DNA of 64,000 bases from Planctomycetota bacterium (GTDB lineage: Bacteria; Planctomycetota; J058; JAJDCP01): the NCBI GenBank assembly GCA_029260765.1, contig JAJDCP010000177.1:62001-126000 (forward strand), given 5' to 3'. The position numbers were made by a program, and so were the translations under genes. Shown in pieces: positions 17,619-25,939 of the stretch (positions are counted from its first letter, which is position 1; each line of letters starts with the position of its first letter). The notes under the pieces are model-generated. The model was not told where the DNA came from, ran no database searches, and saw only the letters and a program-made list of their open reading frames with translations.

Positions 17619-17751
17619 TCAATTTTATTGATCGACACCACCTCTCCACAAGTGCTCCACCCCCGATGTGTCGGGATTTTCACGCAATCAGGTGGCGCGG
17701 CCTGCTGGCAGTCTGTTGCGGCGGGAATCTGCCCGCTGCGATTCTAATGCA

Positions 17752-18783
17752 TCAATCGCTCAGTGAGATCGCCTTGCCACTGACGTCTAGAGGAATCTCG
17801 ACCCCCAGCATCGCGCAAATCGTCGGTGTGAGGTCGACGGTGCGTACGGGATCTTCCACGCGCCGTCCGGCAGCAATTCCTGGCCCGCGGATGTGCAACG
17901 CGACCCGGTTGAGATCGCTGGACCCGTCGCCGTGATCGAGACCGTTGAAGCGGTTGAGGGCCCGGTCTCTCCCGAATTCTGGGCAGACAATGATCGCTGT
18001 GGTCGCGGCCAGCTCGGGGTCGGCGTCGATCGCGTCGAGGAGCTGCCCGAGCTCGCTGTCATTCTCTTTCAGGACTTTGACGTACTCTTTGAAGCTCTTG
18101 TGCGCGATGTCCGCATCTTTGAGTACCACTGCCAGAAGTCGCGGCCGATGCTGCAACAATATGCGGCGAGCGGCACGCAGGGCGCGGAGATCTCCCCGCA
18201 GGCCCTCGTCGGTCTCGAAACCCTGTGGTGCCTCCGGAGCCGACGTCTCGGGCTGGGGAAAATGCTCGGCCAGGGCTTCGAGCGCCTTCTGCCCGGATAC
18301 ACCAGGCCCGACCGGGTTTCCGAAGCGTCGCAGCACGGGCGCAAAGGGACTGGCCCCCTCTGGAGAGACGAACACCCGCGCGCCAAATGCCTCGCCATAG
18401 TCAGGATGCGAGCTCGCCGCCAGAAAGGCGAAATCGGGCTCTCCTGTCACCAACCAGCAGTCGTCGGCGCTCAAGGCGAGAGACTTGCGCACGTATTCAA
18501 ACAGCGTCGGGCTCTCCGACCGATCGGTCAGCCCCATCAACCCGGAGTTGCCCGTGAAAAGTGCCAATACCGCCCCGAAGTGCCCGAACCCCTCAGCCTC
18601 GACGTTGAGGAACAGGCTTCCGTCCCGGGCCAACCGCGCAAGTTGTGGCGTGGTCTCCGGGGCATGCACGGTCTCGCGGCTGCGGACACCTCCGCCAAAG
18701 TTGATCAACACGACGTGCTCGATCCGTTGTGCCCAGAGCGGCAGACAGAGCAGGCACAACAGAAAGACGGGGCGTCGCATCAT
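17752..18783 (-). CDS. Exported DUF1501-like/alkaline-phosphatase-superfamily protein
   Basis: The 343-residue protein has a signal peptide ending 'LPLWAQ'. The core begins 'IEHVVLINFGGGVRSRE', and the C-terminal half has 'CPEFGRDRALN', 'GLDHGDGSSDLNRVALHI' and 'VRTVDLTPTICAMLG'. These match the last metal-ligand segments of DUF1501/sulfatase-fold proteins (PEFGR, DH). The catalytic Ser/Thr near the N-terminus is not obvious, so activity is uncertain. Its ATG overlaps the stop of the upstream FHA/DUF1549-like gene (ATGA). DUF1501 and DUF1549 proteins are habitually paired in Planctomycetota, which supports both calls. Confidence 0.72.
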   Translation of the reverse strand: MMRRPVFLLCLLCLPLWAQRIEHVVLINFGGGVRSRETVHAPETTPQLARLARDGSLFLNVEAEGFGHFGAVLALFTGNSGLMGLTDRSESPTLFEYVRKSLALSADDCWLVTGEPDFAFLAASSHPDYGEAFGARVFVSPEGASPFAPVLRRFGNPVGPGVSGQKALEALAEHFPQPETSAPEAPQGFETDEGLRGDLRALRAARRILLQHRPRLLAVVLKDADIAHKSFKEYVKVLKENDSELGQLLDAIDADPELAATTAIIVCPEFGRDRALNRFNGLDHGDGSSDLNRVALHIRGPGIAAGRRVEDPVRTVDLTPTICAMLGVEIPLDVSGKAISLSD

Positions 18784-20789
18784 AGCTCCAGGTATTCGCG
18801 GCTGGTGACGATGGCTTGCAAGATCCAGCGCATTGCGTCGACTCCCGCGCCGGCCGAGCGCATGACCGCTCGTGCTTCCTCATCGCCCAGGTCGCGACCC
18901 AGGCAACTACGCACTTTCGCCCGCACCCAGGGGATGTCGACGCGTCCGACGGGTAGCTGTGGGGAGCTGACCAGCAGCTGGGCCAGCGCGCGCCGCGTCT
19001 CTTCGGGCTCGCCCACAGTGAACGGGGCCAGAAGATCTTCGAGCGTCTCCTGGCTGGCGTCGAATCCGAACAGGTCGAAGTGCAGGCGTCGTAGAAACTC
19101 CGTGGCCGGGCGTTGCACGGGCGCACCGGGGGGCTGCTCGAGGGCTGCTTGCACGAAACCCGAGCGCAGGTCTCGTGAGCGCAGGGCCTCGATCAGCACA
19201 TCGCTGTTCGGAACCGCCAGCCGTCCGGCCAGGAAGCGGCCCAACTCGAGCTGGTAGTCCTGGTGTTCGACCAGGATCTGCACGAAGTCGCGCCGCGACT
19301 TGCCTCCGTTGCCCATGAAGCGCACGGGATTCCCCTGCAGGAGCTCGAGGCCCCGCTCGACGGTCGTGGGCTGCAGCTCGGCCACGCGCCCGATCAGGGC
19401 TTTGAGCAGGTGGGTGACGTAATCGCGGTCACTGTACGATTCGACAAAGCTCGGGTCGAGCAGGACGGCTGCTGTCGCATCGGGGAGCGCGAGCTCGCCA
19501 CGCAGCAGCCGGTCTAGCAAGGACTCCAGCAATGTCGAGGGCGGCCGCACGCGGCAACCCAGGCGTTCGACCTCAAGCTCCAGCCACGACCGCAGCACCG
19601 CCTCGCGGGTGAAGACCCGGTCGATCAGCTGGGCTCGGGGCAGGTTGTCGAGCACGAGCCAGTCGTCATCCGCGGGAGGGCGCCCCAGCCAGTTCAGGCT
19701 CAGCTCGAGCAGCTGGGGGCCGCGCATGCGTTCGTCGGGCAGCAGCTCGACGCGCACCTCGAGCAGGCTGTCGGCCTGCAGGCCTCCCTGGTCCTCCACG
19801 GTCAGGCCGACCAGATAACTTCCCACGCGGTCGGGGATGAAGCGCGCCAGGCTCGCCTCAGCTGTCAGGAACGTCTTCGAGCCTTCGGGCAGGGCGGCCA
19901 GAGACCAGTGGTACAAAAGTGGCATGCCTTCAGGGTCGTGACTCTGCGATGCTGACACGCGCACGGGGTGCCCCAAGCGCACCGGTCCCACCACACGCAA
20001 AGCCGCTTGTGGGGAAAGGTTGAGGGCGGGCTCCAGCGCGACCTCTGTGCTCTCGTCGGCTGCGAGCGCCGGCTGCGCGGGCGGGGGTTGGTTTTGCGGG
20101 GAGCTGCCGGCCGGTGGCAGCTCATAGCGGATCACCTCACCCCGCGAGCCATACCGCTCAGTGAAGAGTGTTGTCAGCATGACAGCGCAGGAGATCGCCA
20201 GGATCAGCGAGCAGAGTTTCCAGAAGCGCACCTCTCCTTCGAGGCTGATCACTTCACGGTCCAGGGCCGCCGAGACTTCGCGACGCGGTTGTGCCGCCGG
20301 CGCGGGAGGCGTCGGACTCGGGACAGGACGCTGTCCGTCGGCAGCCGGGATGTCTATGTGGGAGGGGATCTCCTCTTCGGTGTCCCCGCCGTACGCGACG
20401 CGCACAGGCTCTTCGAGCAACTCGATGCCGAGATCATCGTCGAGCTCGCTCAAGGCATCGCGGCCCTCGCGGTACACCAGGACTGTGCTGCCGAGGCCTA
20501 TGCAGTCCGCATCGTGCAGGGGGACCTTCTCGCCGTCGCCGATGGGCCGGTCGTTGATCGTCACACCGTTGCGGCTGCCGAGATCTGACAGGAAGAACCC
20601 ACCTTCACCCTTTTGGATCAGGACGTGCTTGCGGGATGCCTGGGTGTCGTCGACGATCATGTCGCATTGGCCATCGCGGCCGATGAAGAAGCGCTCCTTG
20701 ACGATCGACATACGAGATCCTGATCGTCCCAGGATCCCGATGCTGGCAACGCGGGGCGGCTTGATGTCTCCAGTCATCACGAGCGGCAT
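18780..20789 (-). CDS. FHA-TM-PKD membrane protein with DUF1549-like helical modules
   Basis: The 669-residue protein has an FHA domain at about 15-105 ('FFIGRDGQCDMIV', 'ASRKHVLI', 'GSRNGVTIND'). A Pro-rich linker follows, then one membrane helix near 195-215 ('LCSLILAISCAVMLTTLF') and a PKD/Ig-like domain ('RVSASQSHDPEGMPLLYHW'). The C-terminal half is helical, with two stretches resembling DUF1549 ('LELSLNWLGRPPADDDWLVL' and 'EFLRRLHFDLFGFDASQETL'). The topology implies a cytoplasmic phosphothreonine reader coupled to an extracytoplasmic part. ATG 20789 lies after GAGGTCGAAAGGC; ATG 20777 is also possible. It is coupled by a 4-nt overlap to the DUF1501-like gene. Confidence 0.75.
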   Translation of the reverse strand: MPLVMTGDIKPPRVASIGILGRSGSRMSIVKERFFIGRDGQCDMIVDDTQASRKHVLIQKGEGGFFLSDLGSRNGVTINDRPIGDGEKVPLHDADCIGLGSTVLVYREGRDALSELDDDLGIELLEEPVRVAYGGDTEEEIPSHIDIPAADGQRPVPSPTPPAPAAQPRREVSAALDREVISLEGEVRFWKLCSLILAISCAVMLTTLFTERYGSRGEVIRYELPPAGSSPQNQPPPAQPALAADESTEVALEPALNLSPQAALRVVGPVRLGHPVRVSASQSHDPEGMPLLYHWSLAALPEGSKTFLTAEASLARFIPDRVGSYLVGLTVEDQGGLQADSLLEVRVELLPDERMRGPQLLELSLNWLGRPPADDDWLVLDNLPRAQLIDRVFTREAVLRSWLELEVERLGCRVRPPSTLLESLLDRLLRGELALPDATAAVLLDPSFVESYSDRDYVTHLLKALIGRVAELQPTTVERGLELLQGNPVRFMGNGGKSRRDFVQILVEHQDYQLELGRFLAGRLAVPNSDVLIEALRSRDLRSGFVQAALEQPPGAPVQRPATEFLRRLHFDLFGFDASQETLEDLLAPFTVGEPEETRRALAQLLVSSPQLPVGRVDIPWVRAKVRSCLGRDLGDEEARAVMRSAGAGVDAMRWILQAIVTSREYLEL

Positions 20790-20848
20790 GCCTTTCGACC
20801 TCGGGAGTTTGTCCCGACGGCATCCTGCAAAAACGACGCCCAAGTTCC

Positions 20849-21988
20849 TCAGAAGGCGTCGAGGAACGCGTCGATGGCCTCCAGGTCATTGTAGATATGC
20901 GGCGACACTCGCACACCACCAGCCCTGGCCACAACGTCGATTTTCTGTTTGCCCAGCTCTTCGACCAGCAGCGCAGGCTGCGGATGCAAGAAGGTCACCG
21001 CGCTCGAGTGATGCGCCTGTGCGCTCGGTGTCGAGATCGCATACCCCTTGGCCTCGAGTCCGTCGAGCAGCATGTCTCCCAGCTCGACCAGGCGCGCACG
21101 CACGTTGTCGAGTCCGAGCTCGAGCAACATCTCGCTGGTCTTTTCGAGCGCTGCCAGCTCAGCGAATTGATGGCTGCCTGATTCGATGACGGCCACATCC
21201 TTGCGCAAGGGCGAGGGTTTGCTGAAGTCGAGCTTGGCTGCATCTACGCAGCTGGCCCAACCGGCGAGTGGCGCCCGCAAACGCTCCCAGAGCGAAGGTT
21301 TGACGTAGAGCACGCCGTTGCCGAAACCCGAGCACAGCCACTTGTGGCCGGTTGCCACCAAGGCGTCCACTCCCAGCCGGCCCGCGTCTATCGGGCCGGT
21401 GCCCACGGATTGCGTGGCATTGACGATCAGCAGGACTTCCTGGGCGGCGGCTGCCTTGCAGAAGGCTTCCAGGTCGATGCGCGCTCCGGTACCAAACTGG
21501 GCGTGCGACACGACCCAGGCCAGTGTGTCTTTGCGGCTGCAGGCAGCGAAGGCTTCGGGCGCATAGATACCTTCTTGCGCTTCGGCCGCAGCCAACTCAT
21601 AGCCCCGATGCTGCCAGGGCACTGTCGAGGCGGGGAACTCATCCGCGGCGTGCACGATGTGTTTCTTGGCGCCGCCGAGGTCGGCGGCTTCTTCGAGGGC
21701 CAGGGCCAGCAGCCCCATGCCGTGGCTGGTGTGTGAGCAGAAGCCCAACGAGCGCGGGGGCACTCCGAGCAGTGCCCCGAGGTTGACCCGGCAAGACTCT
21801 TTCAAGTTCAGCCAGGTCTGGAAGGCTCCATCAGCCCGCAAGGCGACGCTGCGCGTGTGGGCGTGGACCGCGTCCACCGCAACCTGGGGCATGGCGCCCA
21901 CCGCTGCTGCGTTCAGATAGATGCGCTCATTGACGATAGGAAAGCGCTGACAGACCTCACCCCAGTCGACCGATCCCGAGTCTTCCAT
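20849..21988 (-). CDS. Class V PLP-dependent aminotransferase/desulfurase-like protein
   Basis: The 379-residue fold-type I PLP enzyme begins 'RIYLNAAAVGAMP', typical of the isopenicillin-N epimerase/cysteine desulfurase group. The PLP Lys is in 'VATGHKWLCSGFGNG', and the cofactor Asp/His region is 'LLIVNATQSVGTGPID' (Asn where many relatives have Asp). The C-terminal domain ends 'RVSPHIYNDLEAIDAFLDAF'. There is no conserved desulfurase active-site Cys loop, so aminotransferase, epimerase or lyase activity is more likely than sulfur mobilisation; the substrate is unknown. ATG 21988. It lies 59 bp upstream of the FHA/DUF1549 gene. Confidence 0.85.
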   Translation of the reverse strand: MEDSGSVDWGEVCQRFPIVNERIYLNAAAVGAMPQVAVDAVHAHTRSVALRADGAFQTWLNLKESCRVNLGALLGVPPRSLGFCSHTSHGMGLLALALEEAADLGGAKKHIVHAADEFPASTVPWQHRGYELAAAEAQEGIYAPEAFAACSRKDTLAWVVSHAQFGTGARIDLEAFCKAAAAQEVLLIVNATQSVGTGPIDAGRLGVDALVATGHKWLCSGFGNGVLYVKPSLWERLRAPLAGWASCVDAAKLDFSKPSPLRKDVAVIESGSHQFAELAALEKTSEMLLELGLDNVRARLVELGDMLLDGLEAKGYAISTPSAQAHHSSAVTFLHPQPALLVEELGKQKIDVVARAGGVRVSPHIYNDLEAIDAFLDAF

Positions 21989-22032
21989 GCATGTGCCTCG
22001 TCAAGCGGGCCAGACCCGCTGTTGTTTGTGTC

Positions 22033-22866
22033 TCAATCAGCGAGCAGTCCCAGCCGGCTCCGGCACGTGTCACAAAAGGCGATCAAGCGCGGCGCCTGGA
22101 CGGACAGCTTGCGCAGTATGGCCTCGATGCTGCCCCCTTTGTGCATGCAGCATTCGATGCCATGCTGGTCGGGATTGTCCTGCTCCGAGAGGGCGTGCTT
22201 GACCCAGGGGGTCTGGTAGCCGTCGCGGATGTCGAGGTCGCCTGGCGCCAGAAAATGCCCGAACTCGTGGGCCACTGTGGGGGCGGCGGCGGCTTCCCGG
22301 ACTCCTGGCAAGCGGAACAAGGTCTGCAGCAAGGGTCGTTGCGCGACGATCAGCTGCCGCAGCTGCGCGCCCACGGGCTCGGCGAGCATCGAGCCGCCCA
22401 ACAGCGGGCTGCGTTCGATCGCGGCGAGCACCTGTTCTTCGACCATGTCGTAGGCATCGGTCAGCACGAAAGCCCCGCGCGCCGCCTGTCCCGCGGCGTC
22501 GCGGCAGCCGATATGCGAACGCCCGAAAGCGCCCTGGAAACGAGGCGAAAACACGAACACCACGTCATAGGCGGCGATCGCGAGCCCAGCGGCCTCGGCC
22601 TCTGCAAGCGCCCAGCGCACCAGCTCTTCGTCGCCCAGCTGTTCGCGCGGACCCACCAACCCGAGGTAGTGCTCGAGGTCGAAATCGAGCTGCAAGCCAG
22701 GCAACTCGCGTTCGATCGCGGGCTCGCACGCGCGCAACAGTGCCTCGACATCGAAGTCGCCAACATCGACGCCGACGGCCGCGAGCTGCCAGTCGGTCTG
22801 GACCTGCGGTTGTTGCGCGGCCAGCGGCAGAGCCGCGACCGCCAGGCAGAGCAGTCTCCGGAGCAT
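22033..22866 (-). CDS. Exported zinc metallopeptidase-like protein (HEFGH)
   Basis: The 277-residue protein has a signal peptide ending 'LPLAAQ'. A single HExxH motif, 'VAHEFGHFLAPGDLDIRDG', lies near residue 210, with an Asp after the second His region as in metzincin-like folds (HExxHxxxxxD spacing approximate). Upstream, 'YDVVFVFSPRFQGAFGRSHIGC' resembles the segments that precede the zinc site in secreted metzincins. A Cys pair 'ECCMHKG' and 'CDTCRSRLG' near the C-terminus may form disulfides or bind metal, as in archaemetzincins. ATG 22866 follows GAGGGG; a GTG two codons upstream is also possible. The substrate is unknown. Confidence 0.7.
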   Translation of the reverse strand: MLRRLLCLAVAALPLAAQQPQVQTDWQLAAVGVDVGDFDVEALLRACEPAIERELPGLQLDFDLEHYLGLVGPREQLGDEELVRWALAEAEAAGLAIAAYDVVFVFSPRFQGAFGRSHIGCRDAAGQAARGAFVLTDAYDMVEEQVLAAIERSPLLGGSMLAEPVGAQLRQLIVAQRPLLQTLFRLPGVREAAAAPTVAHEFGHFLAPGDLDIRDGYQTPWVKHALSEQDNPDQHGIECCMHKGGSIEAILRKLSVQAPRLIAFCDTCRSRLGLLAD

Positions 22867-22877
22867 GTGCACCCCTC

Positions 22878-23108
22878 TCAGCTCGTGTGCTTGTGACGGC
22901 TCATGCTATAGACCGCCGCCCCTACGAATGGCAAGAGCAGGATCAGCAGCATCCATTTGGTGCGCTGTGCCGGCGTGATGTCCGCCGCGGCCCGTAGATG
23001 CATGATCGCCACGAAATCGCATGCCACCACGAGCACCAATACGGTGCTGATGGCCAGCCAGCTGGGCTCACCGTGTGTCTCGTAGGGCGTAATCTGGGAC
23101 AGGTTCAT
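22878..23108 (-). CDS. Small two-helix membrane protein (PLDc_N-like)
   Basis: The 76-residue protein has two membrane segments: 'WLAISTVLVLVVACDFVAIM' near residues 17-37, and 'WMLLILLLPFVGAAVYSM' near 51-68, preceded by Lys/Arg. The layout and the 'LLPFVGAAVY' motif resemble the phospholipase D N-terminal (PLDc_N) domain often found as a stand-alone protein. ATG 23108 follows AAGGAAGAGCG. The function is unknown. Confidence 0.72.
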   Translation of the reverse strand: MNLSQITPYETHGEPSWLAISTVLVLVVACDFVAIMHLRAAADITPAQRTKWMLLILLLPFVGAAVYSMSRHKHTS

Positions 23109-23130
23109 CGCTCTTCCTTGCTGCCCACCG

Positions 23131-23406
23131 TCAGGCATTCTGCAGCGTCCGCAGCAGAAGTGCTGTCGAAAACCGACCCCAACAGCGTTCTTTGCCGGCG
23201 ACAGCCACGACAGGGACTTTGGTTCCATAGAGCTCGACGAGCTCCGGACGCGCGTCGATATCGATCCTCTCGACAGTGGCGTGACGGCCGCTGGCCTGTA
23301 TGGCTTGCTCGAGCTGCAACCAGCCCTCATCGCACAGGGGACAGCTCTTGCGGGTGAAGAAGGTGACCGCCAGGGGCTCAGTTTTGCGTGATTTCCTCGG
23401 CCACAT
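23131..23406 (-). CDS. Glutaredoxin-like thioredoxin-fold protein
   Basis: The 91-residue protein has the fold start 'LAVTFFTRKSCPLCDEG', giving a CPLC redox motif, then 'ERIDIDARPELVELYGTKVPVVAV' with the cis-Pro loop (TKVPV). This is the pattern of the DUF836/glutaredoxin-like family. The start is uncertain: ATG 23406 lies within the 3' end of the upstream gene (29-nt overlap), while the fold begins at a CTG near 23370. A disulfide or persulfide role is likely; the partner is unknown. Confidence 0.75.
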   Translation of the reverse strand: MWPRKSRKTEPLAVTFFTRKSCPLCDEGWLQLEQAIQASGRHATVERIDIDARPELVELYGTKVPVVAVAGKERCWGRFSTALLLRTLQNA

Positions 23407-24577
23407 CAATCTCATCCAGGAACACGATCCCATTCTCTACCTGAACGGCGATCTGGCCGTTTCGACGCCATAGCACCACACCATCGATGCGGTTGTTGTT
23501 GGTCAGCACAAAGGCGTAGCGCTTGCCACGCTTGGCGAGCTGTTGGATGCAATTGGTCTTGCGTGATTCCAGCTCTCCGTTGTCGGCGTGATCCGGGAAA
23601 CGGAGGGTCACATAGTCGTAGCGCCGGTAAGCATCTTCGAAGCTCTCCCGCTGCTGCAGACCGCGTGCCTCGAGCACGAGGTACTCGATCATCTGCGCGT
23701 TGAGCTCATCCTGGTGCTGCTCGCGTAGAGTCCCGAGCGTCTTGACAACCTTGACGTACTGCCCGGAATCTTTCGGCAGCAGCCGGCGCAGGGTACGCAA
23801 GTGCTCGCGAGCCCAGTAGTAGCGACCCAACTCCATGTCTTCTTCGACCTGTTCCCACATCAACACCGTGCCACCGCTGCCCTGGAACAGCTCAACGAGG
23901 GCCGCGTTGGCGCGGGTCGAAGCCACGCAGCCCAGATAGCGGTCGATGACATGGTTGAGCATGGTGCGGGCCACCGAAGGCTCGTCGGCGGCGATCGCGG
24001 TCGCCTCCGAGACCTGCTCGCGTCCGTGCCTGTTGACCGTGTTGAACAAGGAGATAGCTCCCAGGCGTTCATTGATCAGCTCGTCTCCCGACATCTCCAT
24101 GATCTCGAGCAGCAGCAGAATCGCGGCACGCGGTTGTGTGCCCTTCCAGGCAAGCTTGGCGGAGTGCAAGAGGTCTTGCGCGAATTGGCGTCGGGCCGAA
24201 GCCAGTGGGTCGATCCAGGCAGGCAGGTCGGGCACCACCGGAGCTGTTTCTGCCGGGACAGGCTCGGCAGGGGCGGGTTCGACCTCAAGGCTGTCGTCGG
24301 GTGTGGCGGGTGACGCAGCAGGGCCTTCCTCGGCCGCTGGCTCCGCCGCCGGGACTGCGCCCGGTTCCGGTACTTCCTCAGCAGCTGGTACTGCCTCAAG
24401 GCTGTCTGCTTCCGGCACAGGAGCAGGCGCCAGAGTCTCGGTCTCGGGGCTCTCGAGCTCCGGAGCCACATCGAGACTGTCGGGCTCACCACCGACCGGC
24501 CTCTCGTCCTGTGCTTGCATGCTCGATGTCAAGCACCAGAGCAGGAGTACAGCGGCCCAGGTGGCGTTCCTCTTCAT
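23378..24577 (-). CDS. Exported protein with Pro/Ala/Glu-rich linker and TPR-like helical domain
   Basis: I do not recognise this family. The 399-residue protein has a signal peptide ending 'SSMQAQ'. Residues of about 25-120 are a low-complexity acidic Pro/Ala/Glu segment with three 'DSLEVxP'-like repeats. The rest is largely helical and TPR-like ('AWKGTQPRAAILLLLEIME', 'ARGLQQRESFEDAYRRYDYV'). It ends in a small beta domain ('YAFVLTNNNRIDGVVLWRRN') resembling an SH3/Sm-like barrel. ATG 24577 has GGAG seven bases upstream. It overlaps the glutaredoxin-like gene. Confidence 0.7.
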   Translation of the reverse strand: MKRNATWAAVLLLWCLTSSMQAQDERPVGGEPDSLDVAPELESPETETLAPAPVPEADSLEAVPAAEEVPEPGAVPAAEPAAEEGPAASPATPDDSLEVEPAPAEPVPAETAPVVPDLPAWIDPLASARRQFAQDLLHSAKLAWKGTQPRAAILLLLEIMEMSGDELINERLGAISLFNTVNRHGREQVSEATAIAADEPSVARTMLNHVIDRYLGCVASTRANAALVELFQGSGGTVLMWEQVEEDMELGRYYWAREHLRTLRRLLPKDSGQYVKVVKTLGTLREQHQDELNAQMIEYLVLEARGLQQRESFEDAYRRYDYVTLRFPDHADNGELESRKTNCIQQLAKRGKRYAFVLTNNNRIDGVVLWRRNGQIAVQVENGIVFLDEIDVAEEITQN

Positions 24578-24742
24578 AACAGATCTCCGTTGTTGCCCCG
24601 CGCTGGCGGAAGGCACTGCTGCTACTGGTAACTGTCCTTCGATCTTCCGTTTCCGACCGTCGAGATTCAAGGGTCGCCTCGAAACCTGGTGCAGAATAGG
24701 GCCCCGTGGCCATCAGGCTGCAGAATTCTGGCGCAGCGGCTC

Positions 24743-25804
24743 TCAGCGTTGGGTCGACGAGGAGCGCGCCCTGTTGCGGCGGCGGTTGTTCTTGACGGCG
24801 CCCGGGTTCAGAACGGCCTTGGCCGCACGGATGATCGGCCGCAGGTTGCGGAAGGCGACTTTGTTTGCTGCCTCGTCGAGCTTGAACCACTGACAGTCGT
24901 AGATCCGTTCTTCGGCCCGTGGCGCGAAGGAGAGGTCTGTCAGATCGCAGCGGATCAAGAAGAAGTGCACCGTCTTGAGGAAGCAAAGGTCATCGATGCG
25001 GAAGGCGTAACGGATGTTGCGGATCGGGGCCCGGATGCTCAGCGCCGAAGGGGGCGCAGAGACTCCCGTCTCTTCACACAGCTCACGGATGGCGGCCTCT
25101 TCCACAGTCTCTCCCGGCTCGACCTTGCCCTTCGCGATCTCCCACACCCCGCGCCCGTGCCGTTCGGAGCGGATCAACAGCACTTCACTCTGATCGCCTT
25201 CGCCGCGATACAGAACGCCACCGCTGCTTACCTGACGCAGATAGTTCGACTGTTCACTCAAAAGAAACTCGAAGGGAATGAACTTCGCCAGATAGATGCC
25301 GCTCGGGGCGCGGTAGAAGAAGACGCCAGCCCGCGCCGCCCTCGACGCCTCGACCACAACAACATGGGGGTGTTTCTGGCTGACCCGGCTCGCGACCTTT
25401 TCGGCCGACCGGGGGGCGGCGGAGAGCTGCACGTAGCGCCACTTGCGTGGCTTCAGCCCACAGTCACGAGTGATATCGGCGCGGTGCTTCTCGGCGGTGC
25501 CGAAAAACAGCAGGTCGGGCGGCCGGACCACCGGGTACTCGACGCTGACCTTCTCTGTAGTGTGGCCGCCGTTGGCTCGGATCGAGCCATTCTCAATCGA
25601 GAAACGCCGCCGTCGATCCTGACGGACCAGCTCCTCGATGTGTTCTCGCGTGACGACTTCGCCGAACCGACCTGTCTTGTTGAGTCTGACGAGAAGCTCT
25701 ACCAGAGACGTCCAGCCCTGGCTGTCGATGGACAGGTTGAGGGTTTCCGGTTTATGGCGAAGCAGAAACGCAAGATAGCGACTCAGTCTTGCGGTCTGAT
25801 TCAA
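24743..25804 (-). CDS. kptA: RNA 2'-phosphotransferase (KptA/Tpt1) fused to a Nudix hydrolase
   Basis: Tpt1/KptA enzymes remove a 2'-phosphate from RNA using NAD+, yielding ADP-ribose 1'',2''-cyclic phosphate. Residues 1-180 carry the family features: Arg16-His17 in 'LLRHKPE', Arg76 in 'IRANGGHT', and Arg140 in 'AEKVASRV', which line up with the catalytic Arg-His-Arg-Arg tetrad. The His of the usual 'HGT' step is replaced by Phe ('FFGTA'). Residues of about 195-330 form a Nudix domain with a perfect box from Gly226 to Val248 (GX5EX7REUXEEXGU). The only available start is TTG 25804, because a stop lies 18 bases upstream in frame. A basic 'NNRRRNRARSSS' tail ends the protein. The Nudix half could act on the ADP-ribose product, which is inference. 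Confidence 0.9.
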   Translation of the reverse strand: MNQTARLSRYLAFLLRHKPETLNLSIDSQGWTSLVELLVRLNKTGRFGEVVTREHIEELVRQDRRRRFSIENGSIRANGGHTTEKVSVEYPVVRPPDLLFFGTAEKHRADITRDCGLKPRKWRYVQLSAAPRSAEKVASRVSQKHPHVVVVEASRAARAGVFFYRAPSGIYLAKFIPFEFLLSEQSNYLRQVSSGGVLYRGEGDQSEVLLIRSERHGRGVWEIAKGKVEPGETVEEAAIRELCEETGVSAPPSALSIRAPIRNIRYAFRIDDLCFLKTVHFFLIRCDLTDLSFAPRAEERIYDCQWFKLDEAANKVAFRNLRPIIRAAKAVLNPGAVKNNRRRNRARSSSTQR

Positions 25805-25939
25805 TGTCTGGGCTCTTTTCTATTCCCCTGTCTGCACAGAGGGACGACCCCCGCGAAGGGATCTCACTCTTCCATCGTATGCGGGTCGACGGCAGTTTCA
25901 ACCAAAAGTTTGGCAGGCATGGAGTTGTGGGCGGCCCGC

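Noticed and set aside
17662..17675. CCCGATGTGTCGGG followed by ATTTT, a possible terminator.
   Set aside because: The stem is only five bases and it points on the plus strand, where no gene ends nearby.
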